Shown: positions 9,344 to 18,248, numbered from the stretch's first letter. The stretch is 64,000 nt of DNA from Corynebacterium kalidii (GCF_022869005.1 NZ_JALIEA010000011.1:62001-126000); one strand, 5' to 3'. Program-made: numbers and translations. The notes: generated by a model not told the origin, from the sequence alone.

Positions 9344-10405
9344 ATGGCGCAGCACCCCGACCGCCGGATCACCCACCTGCTGGTGACCGGCGGTGCCGGT
9401 TTCATCGGCGCCAACTTCGTCCACCGCACCCTCCTCACCCGGCCGGACGTGGGGGTCACGGTGCTGGACGCCATGACCTACGCGGCGAACCCGGCGAACC
9501 TCGCCGGGGTCACCGGGCCAGGCCGGGTGACCCTGACCGAGGGCGATGTCTGCGACGCCGCCCTCGTCGACCGGCTCGTCGCGCAGCTCCGTCGGGACGC
9601 CGACGCCGTCGGCGGTACCGCGGCGGTGGTGCACTTCGCCGCGGAGAGCCACAACGACAACGCCCTACGGGACCCGCTGCGGTTCGTCCGCACCAACACC
9701 GAGGGCACCGGCGTGCTCGCCGACGCCTGTGTGCGCCACGGGGTGCACCTGCACCACGTCTCCACCGACGAGGTCTTCGGTGACCTGCCGTTGGACGGTA
9801 CCGGCCGCTTCACCGTGGACACCCCGTACGCGCCGTCGTCGGTGTACTCGGCGTCGAAGGCCGCCGCCGACCACCTGGTGCGCGCGTTCGTGCGCAGTCA
9901 CGGTCTCAGCGCCACGATCTCCAACTGCTCCAACAACTACGGGCCGCGGCAGCACCCGGAGAAGTTCCTGCCGCGCCAGATCACCGGCCTGATCGAGGGC
10001 GAGACCCCGCGGCTCTACGGCGCCGGCGACAACGTCCGCGACTGGATCCACGTCGACGACCACAACGACGCGGTGTGGACCATCCTGGAGCGTGGAGAGT
10101 CCGGGGGGACCTACCTGATCGGGGCGGACGGCGAGCGGACGAACCGGCAGTGCGTGGAGGCGCTGCTGGACCTGTTCGGCCGCGACGCCGGTGACGTCGT
10201 CCACGTGACCGACCGGCCGGGACACGACCGCCGCTACGCCATCGACCCCTCGTCGACACAGGCGTTGGGGTGGACACCACGGTTCACGGACTTCACCGCG
10301 GGGCTGGCGGACACCGTGCAGTGGTACCGGGACAACCAGTCGTGGTGGGAGGTCAGCCGGAAGGACGCCGAGGAGACCTACCGGGACACCGAACAGGTGA
10401 TCTGA
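9344..10405 (+). CDS. rmlB: dTDP-glucose 4,6-dehydratase
   Basis: A 353-residue short-chain dehydrogenase/reductase. TGGAGFIGAN near the N-terminus binds NAD, HVSTDEVFGD carries the TDE catalytic motif, and YSASK gives the Tyr168/Lys172 pair. It makes dTDP-4-keto-6-deoxyglucose for dTDP-rhamnose, which links arabinogalactan to peptidoglycan in this order. rmlC and rmlA lie 4.3 kb downstream rather than adjacent; rmlD was not found in the window. Confidence 0.95.
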   Translation: MAQHPDRRITHLLVTGGAGFIGANFVHRTLLTRPDVGVTVLDAMTYAANPANLAGVTGPGRVTLTEGDVCDAALVDRLVAQLRRDADAVGGTAAVVHFAAESHNDNALRDPLRFVRTNTEGTGVLADACVRHGVHLHHVSTDEVFGDLPLDGTGRFTVDTPYAPSSVYSASKAAADHLVRAFVRSHGLSATISNCSNNYGPRQHPEKFLPRQITGLIEGETPRLYGAGDNVRDWIHVDDHNDAVWTILERGESGGTYLIGADGERTNRQCVEALLDLFGRDAGDVVHVTDRPGHDRRYAIDPSSTQALGWTPRFTDFTAGLADTVQWYRDNQSWWEVSRKDAEETYRDTEQVI

Positions 10406-10428
10406 CCACGCCGGCGCGGCATACCGGG

Positions 10429-10434
10429 TAGCCT
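10429..10434 (+). promoter_or_regulatory. -10 hexamer TAGCCT, leaderless start
   Basis: TAGCCT is 7 nt from the ATG at 10442, with no Shine-Dalgarno before the start. The paralogous gene downstream has the same arrangement. Confidence 0.5.
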
Positions 10435-10441
10435 CCTTCCC

Positions 10442-11155
10442 ATGACTGACGTTAAGAAGTGGAAGCTTGCGCTTATTGCCGGCCTAGCTGTTCCTGCTCT
10501 CGCACTGACCGCATGCTCGTCCGACGACGGTGACTCCGGGGCGGGCCCGGACACCTCGTCGGACTCGGCGTCGGACTCCTCGACGGAGGACACCGACTCC
10601 GGTGCCACCTCGGACATCACCTTCGACGGAGCGCCGGACGGCTTCGAGCTGACCAGCCCCGGAAGCAGGCTGTCCCTGGACGACACCGGCCACGTGGTGA
10701 CCAGGCACCGGGAAGGGCCGACGATGTTCTGGGCCATCACCCCGGGCGAGATGCGGGACCTGCCCGCCGACGCCGCCGAGCTCCAGGACGGCAACGACGA
10801 CGTCGACCACTTCGTGTGCCTGGACTACGACATCACCTACCTGGGGGAGGGCTCGGACGGCACGAACCCGGAGGACGCGTCGGTCGTCTCCACGCCGCGG
10901 CTGAGTGCCGTCGGTGAAGACGGCTACGGTGCCAACTCGATCTTCATGGACATGGGGAACACCTGTGGAATCCACGAGGCCGACGAGCTGCCCTCCACCT
11001 CGGAGTCCCTGACGGTCGACAAGACCTACAAGGCCTCGATCCTCAGTTTCGTCGCCAAGGACGAGAACGCCGGTGTGGACCCCACCGGCCTGCGGTTCGG
11101 ATTCCAGACGGACATCCCGGGCCTGGACGGTGCCGAGGACATCTACTGGAACTGA
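10442..11155 (+). CDS. Putative lipoprotein, paralogue A
   Basis: A 237-residue protein of unknown function. A lipoprotein signal peptide ends in LTAC (Cys near 25). An Asp/Ser/Glu/Thr-rich linker of about 35 residues follows, then a compact domain with FVCLDYDITYL, a second cysteine in NTCGIHEADELP and a C-terminal DPTGLRF...YWN. The next gene is a paralogue sharing these landmarks. The first codons use lower-GC synonyms than the rest. The mature protein should be anchored on the outer face of the membrane. No enzyme motif was recognised. Confidence 0.75.
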   Translation: MTDVKKWKLALIAGLAVPALALTACSSDDGDSGAGPDTSSDSASDSSTEDTDSGATSDITFDGAPDGFELTSPGSRLSLDDTGHVVTRHREGPTMFWAITPGEMRDLPADAAELQDGNDDVDHFVCLDYDITYLGEGSDGTNPEDASVVSTPRLSAVGEDGYGANSIFMDMGNTCGIHEADELPSTSESLTVDKTYKASILSFVAKDENAGVDPTGLRFGFQTDIPGLDGAEDIYWN

Positions 11156-11196
11156 AGCCTGGGTGGGTTCCTGTGACCGTCGACGCGGCGCGACGC

Positions 11197-11202
11197 TAGG
11201 CT
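11197..11202 (+). promoter_or_regulatory. -10 hexamer TAGGCT, leaderless start
   Basis: TAGGCT is 7 nt from the ATG at 11210. A second candidate ATG at 11234 has AAGGAG 6 nt before it, so both leaderless and leadered starts are possible for this gene. Confidence 0.45.
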
Positions 11203-11209
11203 TCGGGGC

Positions 11210-12109
11210 ATGACTGTGTCGAAGGAGCCGGTGATGCTGAAGAAGTCGCACACGTGGAAGCTGGCCGCGCTCACTGCGGTGACCCTGCCTGCGTTCACCC
11301 TCGTCGCCTGTACCACGACCGGTGAGGAGGGCGCCTCCGGGGCGTCGGAGGTCTCCGGTACCGAAGTGCAGGGCGAGTCACCGGAGGCCCCGGCTTTCGC
11401 GGGGGAGCGGTTGCCGTCCAGCATCGTGGACGGTGCGCCCAAGGGCGTGGACGTGACGGAGCCGGGGCGCGAGCTGTCCTTCGGCGACGCCGGGTACGTC
11501 GTCACGGGTGGGGCCGACGCGCCGCAGTACTGGCGCGTGAAGGTGCAGGAGCCCGAGGAGATCGACGCCGACGACGTCGCGCTGACCGGCGACGACAACG
11601 AGGATGTCGGTACCTTCGTGTGCCTGACCTACACCGTCGAACTCCTGCACGCCGAGGCAGCCCCGGAGACGAGTGCTGAGACGAGTGCGGAGACCAGCCC
11701 GGAGACCAGCGCTGAGACGACGGAGGCGGAACCGGACACGGACATGGAACCGGAACCGGAGGCGTTCGAGGCGGCGGTGCCGGAGCTCGACCCGGTGGAC
11801 GACAAGGCACGGGAGGCCAACCGGGTGCTCTACGCCGGCGAGGCGGAGTGCGGGGTCGACGAGGAGGACGCCCTCCCCTCCGATCTCGCCGACGTGGAGC
11901 CGGACACCACCTACACGCGCGCCGTGCTCAGCTACACCGACAAGGACCCGCGCCGGGGGATCACCCCCACCGGGCTGGCCTTCACCTACGACCTCGACGG
12001 CGCATCCGGGACAGCGGACGCGACGGACACATCCACCTCGACGGAACCACCCGAGCCGACCGACGAGCCGGAGGAGACCCCGGATAACGACGTGGTCCTG
12101 TGGAACTGA
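11210..12109 (+). CDS. Putative lipoprotein, paralogue B, with a Glu-Thr-Ser repeat insertion
   Basis: A 299-residue paralogue of the preceding gene. Shared features are a signal peptide with lipobox LVAC, DGAP near the start of the mature domain, GTFVCLTYTVELL, a second Cys in ECGVDEEDALPSDL, TPTGLAFTYD and a C-terminal LWN. It differs by an insertion after the FVCL strand made of repeated ETSA/ETSP units followed by acidic sequence (11660-11800), and a longer Thr/Glu/Pro-rich tail. The function is unknown. ATG 11234 would shorten it by 8 residues without losing the signal peptide. Confidence 0.75.
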   Translation: MTVSKEPVMLKKSHTWKLAALTAVTLPAFTLVACTTTGEEGASGASEVSGTEVQGESPEAPAFAGERLPSSIVDGAPKGVDVTEPGRELSFGDAGYVVTGGADAPQYWRVKVQEPEEIDADDVALTGDDNEDVGTFVCLTYTVELLHAEAAPETSAETSAETSPETSAETTEAEPDTDMEPEPEAFEAAVPELDPVDDKAREANRVLYAGEAECGVDEEDALPSDLADVEPDTTYTRAVLSYTDKDPRRGITPTGLAFTYDLDGASGTADATDTSTSTEPPEPTDEPEETPDNDVVLWN

Positions 12110-12125
12110 CCCCGGCGGGGCACGC

Positions 12126-13406
12126 TCACGCCAGGAACCGCGGGCGGGCCTTCTTGAGCAGGGCGAGGCCCTTGCGCAGCTGACGCGGCCCGGTCTGGGC
12201 CGCGATCTCCGGGTTGGCGGTGAAGGCCTCGTCCGAACGGACCTCGGGGGCGTTGGACGGGTCGGCCCGCAGCATGGAGTTCGGCAGGGAGAGCTTCAGC
12301 AGGGTGCGCTGCACCTGCAGCAGCTGCTTGGGGAAGCTGTCGGTGTTGTAGGGCAGGCCGTACTCCTCGGCGATCGCCTCGACCTCCCGGCTGATCTCCG
12401 CCAGGTGGTTCGACGGCATGTCGGGGAACAGGTGGTGCTCGATCTGGTAGTTCAGGTTGCCGGACAGCACCGACAGGACGGGCCCGCCACGGAAGTTCGC
12501 CGAGCCGAGCATCTGGCGCAGGTACCACTCGTCCTGCGTCTCCTCGGCGAGGGTCCGTCGGGTGAAGGTCTCGACGTCGTCGGGGAAGTGCCCGCAGAAG
12601 ATCACGGCGTAGGCCCACACGTTGCGCATCAGGTTGGCCATCAGTGCGGTCTTCAGCGCGGCCCCTGCCCGGCGGCGTGCACCGGCGGCCCGGGAGAGCT
12701 TCCGGCCGTCGAGGGTGCCGGGGAACAGGAAGCCGGTGGCCGCGGCGACGGCGGGGAAGCCGATGTAGTCCTTGCCGAACTGGCGTCCGGTCTTGCGGAG
12801 GGCGGCGATCAGGCGCGGGCGGGTCTCCTCCCAGCTCTGGCGGCCGGTGAAGTAGCGGCCGAGCTCCACGTCGTAGAACCCGACGGCGAGCTCGAAGAGG
12901 CTGGCCAGCACCACGTTGACCAGCGGCTGCATCAGAGCCTGCGGGGTCCACGCCCGGTCGCGGGTGACGCGCAGGATGCCGTACCCCACGTCATTGTCCA
13001 TGCCGATGATGTTGGTGTAGGTGTGGTGCACCACGTTGTGGGAGTGCTTCCACCCGGACGACGGGCCGGTGTTGTCCCACTCCCAGGTGGAGGAGTGGAT
13101 CTCCGGGTCGTTCATCCAGTCCCACTGGCCGTGCATCACGTTGTGGCCGATCTCGAGGTTCTCGAGGATCTTCGCCAGGCCCAGCATCATGCCGGCCGGG
13201 ACCGCCACGGTGGAGGACGTCGCGGTGGCGATGCGGGCGATGAGGTCGAGGACGCGCTGGGTGCGGATGAGGGTCTTGATGTAGTCGGCGTCGGTGGCAC
13301 CGAGGGATTCGCGGTGCGCCTTCTCGATCGCCGACAGCCGTCGTCCGATGTCACGGACGTCGTCGTCCGACAGGTGGGCGTAGGCCGTGATGTCCTGTAC
13401 TGCCAT
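12126..13406 (-). CDS. Membrane fatty acid desaturase, DesA3-like
   Basis: A 426-residue di-iron desaturase with the three histidine boxes: GHNVMHGQWDW, HSHNVVHHTYTN and NYQIEHHLFPDMP. It should introduce a double bond into a fatty acyl-CoA (delta-9 by analogy with mycobacterial DesA3) at the inner face of the membrane. The gene just upstream on the same strand encodes the matching flavin/2Fe-2S reductase, the same pairing as DesA3 and Rv3230c. The frame is open upstream to 13610, but ATG 13406 has AGGAG at good spacing and matches the family start. Confidence 0.93.
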   Translation of the reverse strand: MAVQDITAYAHLSDDDVRDIGRRLSAIEKAHRESLGATDADYIKTLIRTQRVLDLIARIATATSSTVAVPAGMMLGLAKILENLEIGHNVMHGQWDWMNDPEIHSSTWEWDNTGPSSGWKHSHNVVHHTYTNIIGMDNDVGYGILRVTRDRAWTPQALMQPLVNVVLASLFELAVGFYDVELGRYFTGRQSWEETRPRLIAALRKTGRQFGKDYIGFPAVAAATGFLFPGTLDGRKLSRAAGARRRAGAALKTALMANLMRNVWAYAVIFCGHFPDDVETFTRRTLAEETQDEWYLRQMLGSANFRGGPVLSVLSGNLNYQIEHHLFPDMPSNHLAEISREVEAIAEEYGLPYNTDSFPKQLLQVQRTLLKLSLPNSMLRADPSNAPEVRSDEAFTANPEIAAQTGPRQLRKGLALLKKARPRFLA

Positions 13407-13440
13407 GGGGGTGTCGCTCCTGGGGGGGTGGGTGGGACGG

Positions 13441-14580
13441 TCAGTTGCTGGCGAGGTGGACGTACCCGGACGGGACGCTGCAGCAGGTGCGGATCTGTTC
13501 ACCGGGGCCGTAGGTGGTGCCGTCCCGCAGGTCCACGGCGGTGCCGTCGGTGATCGGGGTGACGCAGGTCCGGCAGATCCCCATCCGGCAGCCGTGCACG
13601 AGGTCGACACCGCAGCTCTCCGCGGCGTCGAGGATCGTCGTCGAACCGGTGGACGTGGTGACCACGCCGCTGTCGCCGAACTCGATCTCCCCGCCGAGGT
13701 CCGCCGGGTCCGGCGAGGCCCCCGCGTTCCCGGACGCCGCGCCCTGGGCGTGGAATGTCTCGGTGTGGATGTCGGGGATGGTCTCGGCGAGGGCCTCCAG
13801 CAGGGGGCCGGGACCGCAGGCGAAGACCACGCGGTCCTCCCAGTCGGGGACGGCGGTGGTCACGTCCTCCACGGTCAGGCGTCCGTCCTGCGAGGAGTTC
13901 CACGTGGTCAGCCGGTAGGACGGTGCCGTGGTACCGAGCTGCTCGAGCTCGTCGGCGAAGGGGCCGGGGGGACGGGGGCCACGCTCGCTGTGGATGTGGA
14001 CGACGTCGGGCCAGGTCTCCGGGGTGTTCTCCTCGCGGAGCCAGCGCAGCATCGACATCACCGGGGTGATGCCCGCGCCGGCGGTGATGAACAGCAGTCG
14101 TTCCGGCAGCGGTGACGGCAGGTGGAAGTCGCCGCCCGGTGCGGTCAGCCGGATGATCTGTCCGACGGTGGCGTGCTCGGTGAGGTGGCCGGAGACCTCG
14201 CCGCCGGGGACGGGCTTGACGGTCACGGTGAGCGTCCGTGAGCGGCCGTGGCCGGAGCGTAGCGGGGCGTTCGTCAGGGAGTAGCAGCGCCAGCGCCACC
14301 GGCCGTCGATCTCCAGGCCGAGACCGATGAACTGGCCGGCGTGGAAGACGCGGGAGATGCCGGGACCGGGGGAGACGGTGAGGGTGGTGTAGCCGCCTTG
14401 GCGGGAAACCGCCGTGATGCGCCCCCGGACCTCGCGGCCACGCAGCGGGTCGAAGATGCCGGCGTAGTCGGTGGGGGTCAGGGGAGTGGTCAGCTTCCTG
14501 AGGGCAGGCGTGAGCGGCCTGGTGGCGCGTGCGGCGACCTTTCTGACGTTACCGACCTTCCCGAGGCGAACTTTGTTCAT
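13441..14580 (-). CDS. Flavin and 2Fe-2S oxidoreductase, electron donor to the desaturase
   Basis: A 379-residue NAD(P)H oxidoreductase: an FAD domain (RCYSLTNAP), an NAD(P) domain (FITAGAGITPVMSMLRW), then a plant-type ferredoxin domain (CGVDLVHGCRMGICRTC). It passes electrons from NAD(P)H to the downstream desaturase, as reported for Rv3230c and DesA3. The genes are separated by 34 bp and should be co-transcribed. The ATG at 14580 is 7 nt from a TACTGT -10, favouring it over a GTG three codons earlier. Confidence 0.92.
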   Translation of the reverse strand: MNKVRLGKVGNVRKVAARATRPLTPALRKLTTPLTPTDYAGIFDPLRGREVRGRITAVSRQGGYTTLTVSPGPGISRVFHAGQFIGLGLEIDGRWRWRCYSLTNAPLRSGHGRSRTLTVTVKPVPGGEVSGHLTEHATVGQIIRLTAPGGDFHLPSPLPERLLFITAGAGITPVMSMLRWLREENTPETWPDVVHIHSERGPRPPGPFADELEQLGTTAPSYRLTTWNSSQDGRLTVEDVTTAVPDWEDRVVFACGPGPLLEALAETIPDIHTETFHAQGAASGNAGASPDPADLGGEIEFGDSGVVTTSTGSTTILDAAESCGVDLVHGCRMGICRTCVTPITDGTAVDLRDGTTYGPGEQIRTCCSVPSGYVHLASN

Positions 14581-14587
14581 CGGAACC

Positions 14588-14616
14588 ACAGTACAGACAG
14601 AAAGATATCTGTTTCA
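14588..14616 (-). promoter_or_regulatory. Reductase-desaturase promoter with an AT-rich dyad in the spacer
   Basis: On the minus strand a -10 TACTGT (14593-14588) lies 7 nt from the ATG. The spacer holds the 8-bp palindrome AGATATCT (14603-14610) within an unusually AT-rich stretch for this genome. A TetR-type operator controlling desaturation is a reasonable guess, not shown. Confidence 0.4.
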
Positions 14617-14691
14617 AGATAAGGTGCCTGGGAACTTGCTGGTGATTGCACGTACGCGCACACCGACACGCCTGCCGTGACGGTGTGACGT

Positions 14692-14697
14692 TAGGGT
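14692..14697 (+). promoter_or_regulatory. -10 hexamer TAGGGT, leaderless start of rmlC
   Basis: TAGGGT is 6 nt before the rmlC ATG, and there is no Shine-Dalgarno at usable spacing. Confidence 0.5.
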
Positions 14698-14703
14698 GGT
14701 GGC

Positions 14704-15372
14704 ATGAACGAGATCACCGACCTGGAGATTCCGGGCGCCTGGGTCGCCGAACCCCGCGTCTACAGTGACGACCGGGGTACCTTCCACGAATGGTTCCGTG
14801 CCGACATCGTCGCCGAGAAGCTCGGACACCCCCTCGACATCCCGCAGGCCAACCTGTCGACGTCCCGGCCCGGGGTGATCCGCGGGATCCACTTCGCCGA
14901 CGTCCCGCCCGGGCAGGCGAAGTACGTGACCTGCGTGGCCGGACGGGTCGTCGACGTCCTGGTCGACCTGCGCCGCGGGTCACCGACCTTCCTGCAGCAC
15001 GTCGCCGTGGAACTCTCCGCGGAGAAGCGCAACGGTGTCTACATCCCGGTCGGCGTGGGCCACGCCTTCGGTGTTCCCGCAGGGGCGGGCGAGGCGACGG
15101 TGAGCTACCTGGTCTCCGAGGGCTACGACCCCGCCGCCGAGCATGCCGTGACCCCCTTCGACCCGGAGATCGGCGTCGACTGGGCCGCCCACGGCATCAC
15201 CGCCGCAGACGTCGTCCTCTCCGACAAGGACCGCCGGGCCCCGACGGTGGCCGACATCGGGAGCGACGGACCGGCTCTGCCGTCCTGGAACGAGTGCCGC
15301 GGCTGGGAGAAGGAACTGCGGCTGGCCTGGGAGCAGGCGCAGGACGACGCGGAGAACTGGGAGGGCGAGTGA
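14704..15372 (+). CDS. rmlC: dTDP-4-dehydrorhamnose 3,5-epimerase
   Basis: A 222-residue cupin-fold epimerase in dTDP-rhamnose synthesis. The family signature is clear: FHEWFR near residue 27, then [21 protein letters not shown] with the active-site His, and [13 protein letters not shown]. The C-terminal part is longer than in stand-alone RmlC proteins but does not contain an RmlD domain; I recall that some corynebacteria carry a fused rmlCD, which this is not. It overlaps rmlA by TGATG, so the two are translationally coupled. Confidence 0.94.
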   Translation: MNEITDLEIPGAWVAEPRVYSDDRGTFHEWFRADIVAEKLGHPLDIPQANLSTSRPGVIRGIHFADVPPGQAKYVTCVAGRVVDVLVDLRRGSPTFLQHVAVELSAEKRNGVYIPVGVGHAFGVPAGAGEATVSYLVSEGYDPAAEHAVTPFDPEIGVDWAAHGITAADVVLSDKDRRAPTVADIGSDGPALPSWNECRGWEKELRLAWEQAQDDAENWEGE

Positions 15373-16247
15373 TGCGTGGCATCATCCTGGCCGGTGGCAC
15401 CGGTTCCAGGCTGCGCCCCATCACCCTCGGGGTGTCCAAACAGCTTGTCCCGGTCTACGACAAGCCCATGATCTACTACCCGCTGAGCACCCTGATGCTG
15501 GCGGGGATCCGCGAGATCCTGGTCATCACCACCCCGGAGGACAACGACCAGTTCCGTCGGCTCCTCGGCGACGGCTCGCAGTTCGGCGTCAGCATCGAGT
15601 ACGCCGTGCAGGATGCCCCCAACGGGCTGGCCGAGGCCTTCATCCTGGGCGCGGACTTCATCGGCGACGAACCGGTCGCCCTGGTGCTCGGCGACAACAT
15701 CTTTTACGGGGCCGGGCTGGGTTCCCAGCTGCGACGCTTCCACGACGTCAAGGGCGGGGCGATCTTCGCCTACTGGGTCGCCGACCCGTCGGCGTACGGC
15801 GTCGTGGACTTCGACGGGGAGGGGACGGCGACCTCGCTGGAGGAGAAACCGGACGACCCGACGTCCCACTTCGCCGTCCCCGGCCTGTACTTCTTCGCCC
15901 CGGACGTCGTGGACGTCGCCCGGGCCCTGGAGCCGTCGGCCCGGGGGGAGCTGGAGATCACCGACGTCAACCGGGCATACCTGGCGCGCGGCGAGCTCCA
16001 GGTCGAGATCCTGCCCCGCGGGACCGCCTGGCTGGACACCGGGACGGTCGACAACCTCATGGCCGCCGGGGACTTCGTGCGCACCATCGAGGAGCGTCAG
16101 GGCCTGAAGATCGGGTGCCCGGAGGAGGTCGCCTGGCGCATGGGCTACCTGACGGATGCGCAGCTGGCGGAACGTGCCGCCTCCCACGGGGCGTCGGCGT
16201 ACGCGACGTACCTGACCACGCTGCTGCGGCGCGGCAAAGACGTCTGA
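15372..16247 (+). CDS. rmlA: Glucose-1-phosphate thymidylyltransferase
   Basis: A 291-residue nucleotidyltransferase, normal length. The N-terminal [17 protein letters not shown] binds dTTP and metal, [11 protein letters not shown] follows, and [10 protein letters not shown] lies near residue 110. It makes dTDP-glucose, the first step towards dTDP-rhamnose. ATG 15372 shares its A with the rmlC stop codon; a GTG one codon earlier is possible. Confidence 0.96.
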   Translation: MRGIILAGGTGSRLRPITLGVSKQLVPVYDKPMIYYPLSTLMLAGIREILVITTPEDNDQFRRLLGDGSQFGVSIEYAVQDAPNGLAEAFILGADFIGDEPVALVLGDNIFYGAGLGSQLRRFHDVKGGAIFAYWVADPSAYGVVDFDGEGTATSLEEKPDDPTSHFAVPGLYFFAPDVVDVARALEPSARGELEITDVNRAYLARGELQVEILPRGTAWLDTGTVDNLMAAGDFVRTIEERQGLKIGCPEEVAWRMGYLTDAQLAERAASHGASAYATYLTTLLRRGKDV

Positions 16248-16264
16248 GGACGTCTGGGGGCCGG

Positions 16265-16678
16265 TCAGCCCTGGGCGCCGCTTTCGCCGTCCTTCTTCTC
16301 CTGCGGACCGGTGCCGTCGGACTTCCCGGTGTCGGGTTTCTTCTCCGCGGAGCCGTCCGACGTCGTCCGCTTGCCGGTGCCATCCTTCGCGTCGCCGACC
16401 TTCCAGTGTTCGCCGCGCCGGGCACGCTCCACGGCCTCCTGTTCACGGCGCTCGGCCTCGCGTTGGGCCTTGAAGCGTTCCTTCTTGATGTTCCACAGGA
16501 AGTCCGGGTCGTCGTCCGGCCCCTTCGTCGCGACCGGCCTGTTCTTCTGGCGGCCCAGCGACGGGAACTGGTTGTCCTTCGGGGTGCGTGACGTGGTGTT
16601 CCACGTCTTCGGCCCGAATGCCTTCCACAGCACGATGACCGTGACGATCACGAGCACTACGATCACTAGACGTCCCAT
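16265..16678 (-). CDS. Small membrane-anchored, highly charged protein
   Basis: A 137-residue protein of unknown function. One N-terminal helix (residues 1-20, rich in Val/Ile) is followed by a hydrophilic domain. Residues about 65-95 (KKERFKAQREAERREQEA) should form a charged helix or coiled coil, and the tail is rich in Gly, Lys, Asp and Ser and probably disordered. AGGAGG lies 9 nt before the ATG. It converges with rmlA. Confidence 0.7.
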   Translation of the reverse strand: MGRLVIVVLVIVTVIVLWKAFGPKTWNTTSRTPKDNQFPSLGRQKNRPVATKGPDDDPDFLWNIKKERFKAQREAERREQEAVERARRGEHWKVGDAKDGTGKRTTSDGSAEKKPDTGKSDGTGPQEKKDGESGAQG

Positions 16679-16845
16679 TGTTGTCGACCTCCTGTCGGCG
16701 TAGGGGTGGTCGGTGTCGGACCGACGTGGCTGGTCTCCATGCTAACCACCGTGCGGCACCGCGTCGATCACCGGGTGTGAATACCGTTCAACGCCGAGAG
16801 CGAACACCGGATTCCAGGTTTTTGGGGCCGTACCGCGTGGGGTCG

Positions 16846-16851
16846 TAGAGT
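16846..16851 (+). promoter_or_regulatory. -10 hexamer TAGAGT, leaderless start of the DUF4229 gene
   Basis: TAGAGT is 7 nt from GTG 16859. An in-frame GTG at 16850 overlaps the hexamer and so is unlikely to be used. Confidence 0.5.
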
Positions 16852-16858
16852 GGGGGCC

Positions 16859-17233
16859 GTGGACGAGAACAACAGCAGTTCAGAGAGCACGGTCGACCGG
16901 GACGGGACCGTCGGCGCCGCCGGGGCCGAGCTGAAGCCGGGCCGGCTTTCCGGGGCCGCGTGGCGTGACATCGCACTCTACGGCCTGGCCCGGGTGCTGG
17001 TGTTCGTCGTGCTGACGGTCGTCATCCAGTCGGTCGCCATCCTGATGGGGATGGGGCAGTCGTTCCCGCTGCTGATGAGCGCGTTGCTGGCCCTGATCGT
17101 GGCACTGCCGTTGTCGATGCTGCTGTTCAAGAAGCTGCGGCTGCGGGTCAACGAGCAGATCGCGGTGCGCGACGCCGGCCGTCGGGCGCACAAGGAGCAG
17201 ATGCGGGCCCAACTCGAGGAGCGGCTGGGCTGA
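16859..17233 (+). CDS. DUF4229 membrane protein
   Basis: A 124-residue protein: a hydrophilic N-terminus, a segment GRLSGAAWRDIALYGLARV, two hydrophobic helices (about residues 40-60 and 67-87), then a basic and acidic tail ending in an alpha-helical EEQMR-type region. This matches the actinobacterial DUF4229 family, which is commonly encoded beside menA. Its function is unknown; the conserved neighbourhood suggests a link with the membrane or with quinone synthesis. Confidence 0.8.
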   Translation: MDENNSSSESTVDRDGTVGAAGAELKPGRLSGAAWRDIALYGLARVLVFVVLTVVIQSVAILMGMGQSFPLLMSALLALIVALPLSMLLFKKLRLRVNEQIAVRDAGRRAHKEQMRAQLEERLG

Positions 17234-17264
17234 TCCCCCGGGCCTCACATCGCCGGGGCCGCGC

Positions 17265-17313
17265 ACGGAGCAACCCCGCAGGTCGGTCACACCGACCTGC
17301 GGGGTTGCTCCGT
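17265..17313. terminator. Perfect 23-bp hairpin between converging genes
   Basis: Two perfectly complementary 23-nt arms (17265-17287 and 17291-17313) are separated by only 3 nt. There is no T-run on either side. It lies between the 3' ends of the DUF4229 gene and menA and would act on both strands. Confidence 0.8.
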
Positions 17314-17335
17314 CGGCAGCCGCGGGTGGGGCCGG

Positions 17336-18217
17336 TCACCCCAGCAGCATCGCGATGAACATCGCCGCCGCCCAGACCAGCATCCCGCGTCCGGTCAGCC
17401 CCAGCACGGGGATCAGGTCCCTGCCCCCGGCACCCCGCACCACCGGGAGCGCGGCCACGAACAACAGCGGCACGGCGGCCAGGGAGATCAACGCGGCGAT
17501 ACCGGTCGAGGCGACCGCCACGGTCACCACCACCGACACCGCCACCAGTGTCACGTACAGTGCCCTGGTCGGCCGGTCGCCGAGGACCACCGCGAGCGTG
17601 GTCTTGCCCGCCTCCCGGTCGGTGGGGATGTCGCGCAGGTTGTTGACCAGGTTCACCGACGCGGACAGGCTGCCCACACCCACGGCCAGCAGCAGCCCCA
17701 CCCAGCTGACGGTGCCGGACTGGGTGAACTCGGTGCCGGTCACCGCGACGAGGCCGAAGAACACGAACACGGCGACCTCGCCCAGTCCCCGGTAGCCGTA
17801 GGGGTTCTTGCCGCCGGTGTAGAACCAGGCGCCGAGAATGCACAGGGCGCCGACGACGACCAGCCACCACGCCGACAGCAGGGACAGCACCACACCGGCC
17901 ACCCCGGCGACACCGAAGCTCAGGAAGGCGGCGTACTTCACCTTCTCCGGTGCGACGAGGCCGGAGCCGGTGAGCCGCAGGGGACCGGTCCGGTCGTCGT
18001 CGGTTCCGCGGATGCCGTCGGAGTAGTCGTTGGCGTAGTTCACACCGATGATCAGCGCCATGGCGACGACCCCGGCGAGGACGGCGCGGACCCAGGACGC
18101 CTGGCCGTCGTACACGGCGGCGGCCGTGCCGGCGAGGACCGGGGCGACGGCGTTGGCCCAGGTGTGTGGGCGCGCGCCGGTCAACCAGTCGCTGGGGGTG
18201 GCGGTGTTCTCGGACAA
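17336..18217 (-). CDS. menA: 1,4-Dihydroxy-2-naphthoate polyprenyltransferase
   Basis: A 293-residue integral membrane prenyltransferase of the UbiA family. The first prenyl-diphosphate/Mg motif reads NYANDYSDGIRGTDDDR, and eight or nine hydrophobic helices follow. It joins a polyprenyl chain to DHNA to give demethylmenaquinone. The start is a TTG with AGGAGA 7 nt before it; no ATG or GTG fits as well. It is 31 bp downstream of menE on the same strand and is probably co-transcribed with it. Confidence 0.95.
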   Translation of the reverse strand: MSENTATPSDWLTGARPHTWANAVAPVLAGTAAAVYDGQASWVRAVLAGVVAMALIIGVNYANDYSDGIRGTDDDRTGPLRLTGSGLVAPEKVKYAAFLSFGVAGVAGVVLSLLSAWWLVVVGALCILGAWFYTGGKNPYGYRGLGEVAVFVFFGLVAVTGTEFTQSGTVSWVGLLLAVGVGSLSASVNLVNNLRDIPTDREAGKTTLAVVLGDRPTRALYVTLVAVSVVVTVAVASTGIAALISLAAVPLLFVAALPVVRGAGGRDLIPVLGLTGRGMLVWAAAMFIAMLLG

Positions 18218-18248
18218 GGACGTCTCCTGACGGGGGCCTCGGGGGTTC

